Assembly: GCA_027335545.1 (NCBI GenBank)
Contig: DAHWHV010000216.1
Span: 1 to 7,154 of the forward strand
Source of the DNA: Clostridia bacterium
GTDB taxonomy: Bacteria; Bacillota_E; RBS10-35; JAJYVN01
DNA: 7,154 nucleotides
Direction of reading: 5' to 3'
Shown here: positions 5,814-7,154 of the stretch, one piece after another
Position numbering within the stretch: the first letter of the stretch is position 1
How the letters are laid out: every line of letters begins with the position of its first letter
Notes under the pieces: model-generated
Told to the model about the DNA's origin: nothing
The model's input: the letters and a program-made list of their open reading frames with translations, nothing else
The model's database searches: none
Program-made: the position numbers and the translations under genes

Positions 5814-6009
5814 GCCGGCCGGCGCGGGTGCGTGCGAACGGGGCCGGTGTGGACCCGGCCGCGCGGTCGGGTGAGACGCGGAAGTCCGCCTTTGGCCTAG
5901 CGCCCCCTGCGGGGGCCAATCCCAGGCCGAAAGGGGCGAAAGCCTGGTCGGGCGGACGGTGTGGTGGGCGAGGAATCGGCCGTCCATACCTGTGGGACCA
6001 GGGTGCGGA

Positions 6010-7154
6010 GTGCGGGTGGCGCTGTCGTGGCTGCGCGAGTTCGTGGATTGGCGGGACGGTCCCGAGGATCTGGCCGCTGCCCTCACCTCCCGCGGCGTCG
6101 CCGTGGAGGCGGTGGAGCAGCCAGGGCGTGGGGCCGCGGGCATCGTGGCCGCGCGCGTCCTGCGCGTGCAGCCGCATCCCGAGGCCGCCGGGTTGCACAT
6201 CTGCCACCTGCGCGCGGGAGACCGCGTCGCCGACGTCGTCTGCGGGGCCCCGGGCGTCGTCCCCGGCCTCGTGGCCCCCTGGGCCGTGCCCGGCGCCGTG
6301 CTGCCGGGCGGGCGGGCCATCGGCACCCGCCCCGTCCGGGGCGTGCCTTCGGCCGGGATGCTCTGCTCGGCCGCGGAACTGGCCCTGCCGGCGCTGGAAG
6401 CGGCGGAGGGCCTTTTGGACGTGGGACACGAGGGCATCGCCGAGGGCCGGGACCTCGTCGCGGCCCTGCACCTGGACGACCCGATCCTGGTGTTGGAACT
6501 CACCCCGAACTACGCGGCCCACTGCCAATCCATCCTGGGCGTGGCCCGGGAGGTCGCCGCCATCACCGGCCTCCCCTGTCGCCCGCCGGGGGCCCCCCCG
6601 GTGGAGGACGACCGCCACTCCAGCGCCGCGGCCATCCGCGTGCGCCTGGACACCCCGGACCTCTGCCCCCTGTACGTGGGTCGCGTGCTCGCCGGGTTGG
6701 GCGCCGCCGGCCCGGGCCGGCTCGCGATGGCTCACCGCCTCCTGCAGTGCGGCCTGCGCCCGATCGGGGCCGTCGTGGATGTCACGAACTACGTCCTGCT
6801 GGAACTGGGCCAGCCGCTGCATGCCTTCGACCTGCAGCGGCTGGTCGGCGGCGGCGTGTGCGTGCGGCTGGCGCAGCCCGGGGAGGGCATCACGACCCTG
6901 GATGGCAGGGAACGGACCCTGGAGGGGGACGACCTGGTCATCGCCGACGCGGCGGGCCCCGTCGCCATCGCCGGGGTCATGGGGGGGGAGCGCGCGGAGG
7001 TCCGCCCCGCCACGTCCCACATCCTCCTGGAGTCCGCGGTCTTCGCGCCGGCCGCCATCGCCCGGACGGCCCGGAGGCTGGGCATCCCCTCCGAGGCGGC
7101 GGCCCGCTTCGGCCGCGGCGTGGATGCCGGGATGGCCGCCGCCGCGGCCCAACG
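6010..7154 (+). CDS. pheT: Phenylalanyl-tRNA synthetase beta subunit (partial, 3' end outside window)
   Basis: Non-catalytic subunit that pairs with PheS, binds tRNA-Phe and carries the editing domain. 381 of about 800 residues are visible. The N-terminus MRVALSWLREFVD is typical. An EMAP/OB-like tRNA-binding domain follows (about 40-155: HPEAAGL from 56, VVCGAPGVVPG, GVPSAGMLCSAAEL), then LELTPN and ILGVAREVAA. The B3/B4 editing domain includes CPLYVGRVL, VVDVTNY (255-261), GQPLHAFD, LDGRERTLEGDDLVI and AGVMGGE (321-327). The usual RFER near the visible end reads RFGR. The start is GTG at 6010, which restores the family MRV opening, with AGGG at 6000-6003. GTG at 6016, with GGAG at 6007-6010, is a real alternative. 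A G8 run at 6981-6988 encodes the conserved Gly-Gly in frame. Same strand as pheS but separated from it by 245 nt. Confidence 0.97.
   Translation, partial: MRVALSWLREFVDWRDGPEDLAAALTSRGVAVEAVEQPGRGAAGIVAARVLRVQPHPEAAGLHICHLRAGDRVADVVCGAPGVVPGLVAPWAVPGAVLPGGRAIGTRPVRGVPSAGMLCSAAELALPALEAAEGLLDVGHEGIAEGRDLVAALHLDDPILVLELTPNYAAHCQSILGVAREVAAITGLPCRPPGAPPVEDDRHSSAAAIRVRLDTPDLCPLYVGRVLAGLGAAGPGRLAMAHRLLQCGLRPIGAVVDVTNYVLLELGQPLHAFDLQRLVGGGVCVRLAQPGEGITTLDGRERTLEGDDLVIADAAGPVAIAGVMGGERAEVRPATSHILLESAVFAPAAIARTARRLGIPSEAAARFGRGVDAGMAAAAAQ

Larger units (their letters stand above)
5765..6009 (+). other. Unusual structured pheS-pheT intercistronic region, possible cis-acting RNA
   Basis: 245 non-coding bases separate two genes that are usually adjacent or nearly so. 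After the two tandem hairpins there is a GGCCGG/CCGGCC stem (5842-5860). Next comes a branched fold closed by GTCCGCC (5884-5890) with GGCGGAC (5951-5957). Inside it lie one arm TTGGCC/GGCCAA (5892-5919, alternatively CCCCC/GGGGG) and one arm CCAGGC/GCCTGG (5922-5947) whose loop contains two GAAA sequences. Alternative partners exist: GGACGG (5954-5959) with CCGTCC (5980-5985), and GGTCCCAC (5784-5791) with GTGGGACC (5992-5999), which ends 10 nt before the pheT start. I recognise no known riboswitch, T-box or small RNA. A weak internal promoter for pheT cannot be excluded, but none is convincing. Confidence 0.45.

Noticed and set aside
5878..5957. Resemblance to RNase P RNA (GGAAGTCC) or to a c-di-GMP riboswitch (GAAAGG...AAAGCC)
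   Set aside because: Only short words match; the length, order of conserved segments and remaining core motifs do not fit either family.
5784..5999. Terminal inverted repeats GGTCCCAC/GTGGGACC as ends of a small mobile element (MITE)
   Set aside because: Eight bases only, no target-site duplication seen, and such pairs are expected by chance at this G+C content.
5488..7152. Long open frame of 554 codons on the minus strand, opposite pheS and pheT
   Set aside because: It is antisense to two firmly identified genes, is low-complexity (Gly, Ala, Arg, Gln, His) and has no family motif. Long antisense frames are expected when third positions are nearly all G or C.
1..7154. tRNA or rRNA genes, CRISPR arrays, insertion sequences, phage genes or a defence system
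   Set aside because: No tRNA-like cloverleaf, repeat-spacer pattern, transposase or nuclease motif was seen on either strand; all five genes belong to known housekeeping-type families.

Overview
The window is a very G+C-rich bacterial chromosomal segment in which almost every third codon position is G or C. Starts include GTG, TTG and probably CTG. It holds five protein genes, two of them cut by the window edges. The Gram-positive-like lipoprotein, the PheS Cys cluster and the extended -10 promoters of the TGCTACAAT type fit a high-GC Firmicutes-like lineage (for example the Thermaerobacter, Limnochorda or Symbiobacterium type). That placement is an inference from style; no marker in the window proves it.

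Layout: (1) 1-1675, minus strand: an ABC-F ATPase with two ABC domains, whose 3' end lies outside the window. (2) 1676-1909: a divergent intergenic region with promoter candidates for both sides. (3) 1910-3199, plus strand: an extracellular solute-binding lipoprotein (sugar-type, family 1) with a Tat-like signal and a probable CTG start; no permease genes are visible beside it. (4) 3200-3362: a convergent gap with GC palindromes. (5) 3363-4319, minus strand: a D-2-hydroxyacid dehydrogenase-family protein in which the normally catalytic Arg is Gly and the catalytic Glu is Asp. (6) 4320-4702: a divergent gap with a good pheS promoter and a leader of about 108 nt. (7) 4703-5764: pheS, complete. 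(8) 5765-6009: an unusual 245-nt gap. (9) 6010-7154: pheT, cut by the right edge.

The only clear functional unit is pheS-pheT, which encodes the two subunits of phenylalanyl-tRNA synthetase. The ABC-F protein also belongs to the translation world, but it is separated from pheST by two unrelated genes and shows no operon link.

The best candidate for something undescribed is the pheS-pheT gap. It begins with two abutting hairpins just after the pheS stop; the second has 13 pairs (one G-U) around a 6-nt loop. Then comes a branched fold with two GAAA loops, and then short segments that can pair in mutually exclusive ways close to the pheT start. It matches no riboswitch or T-box that I can recognise. 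Short helices arise easily by chance at this base composition, so only the 13-bp hairpin is strong on its own. The altered active site of the dehydrogenase is the second point worth checking.
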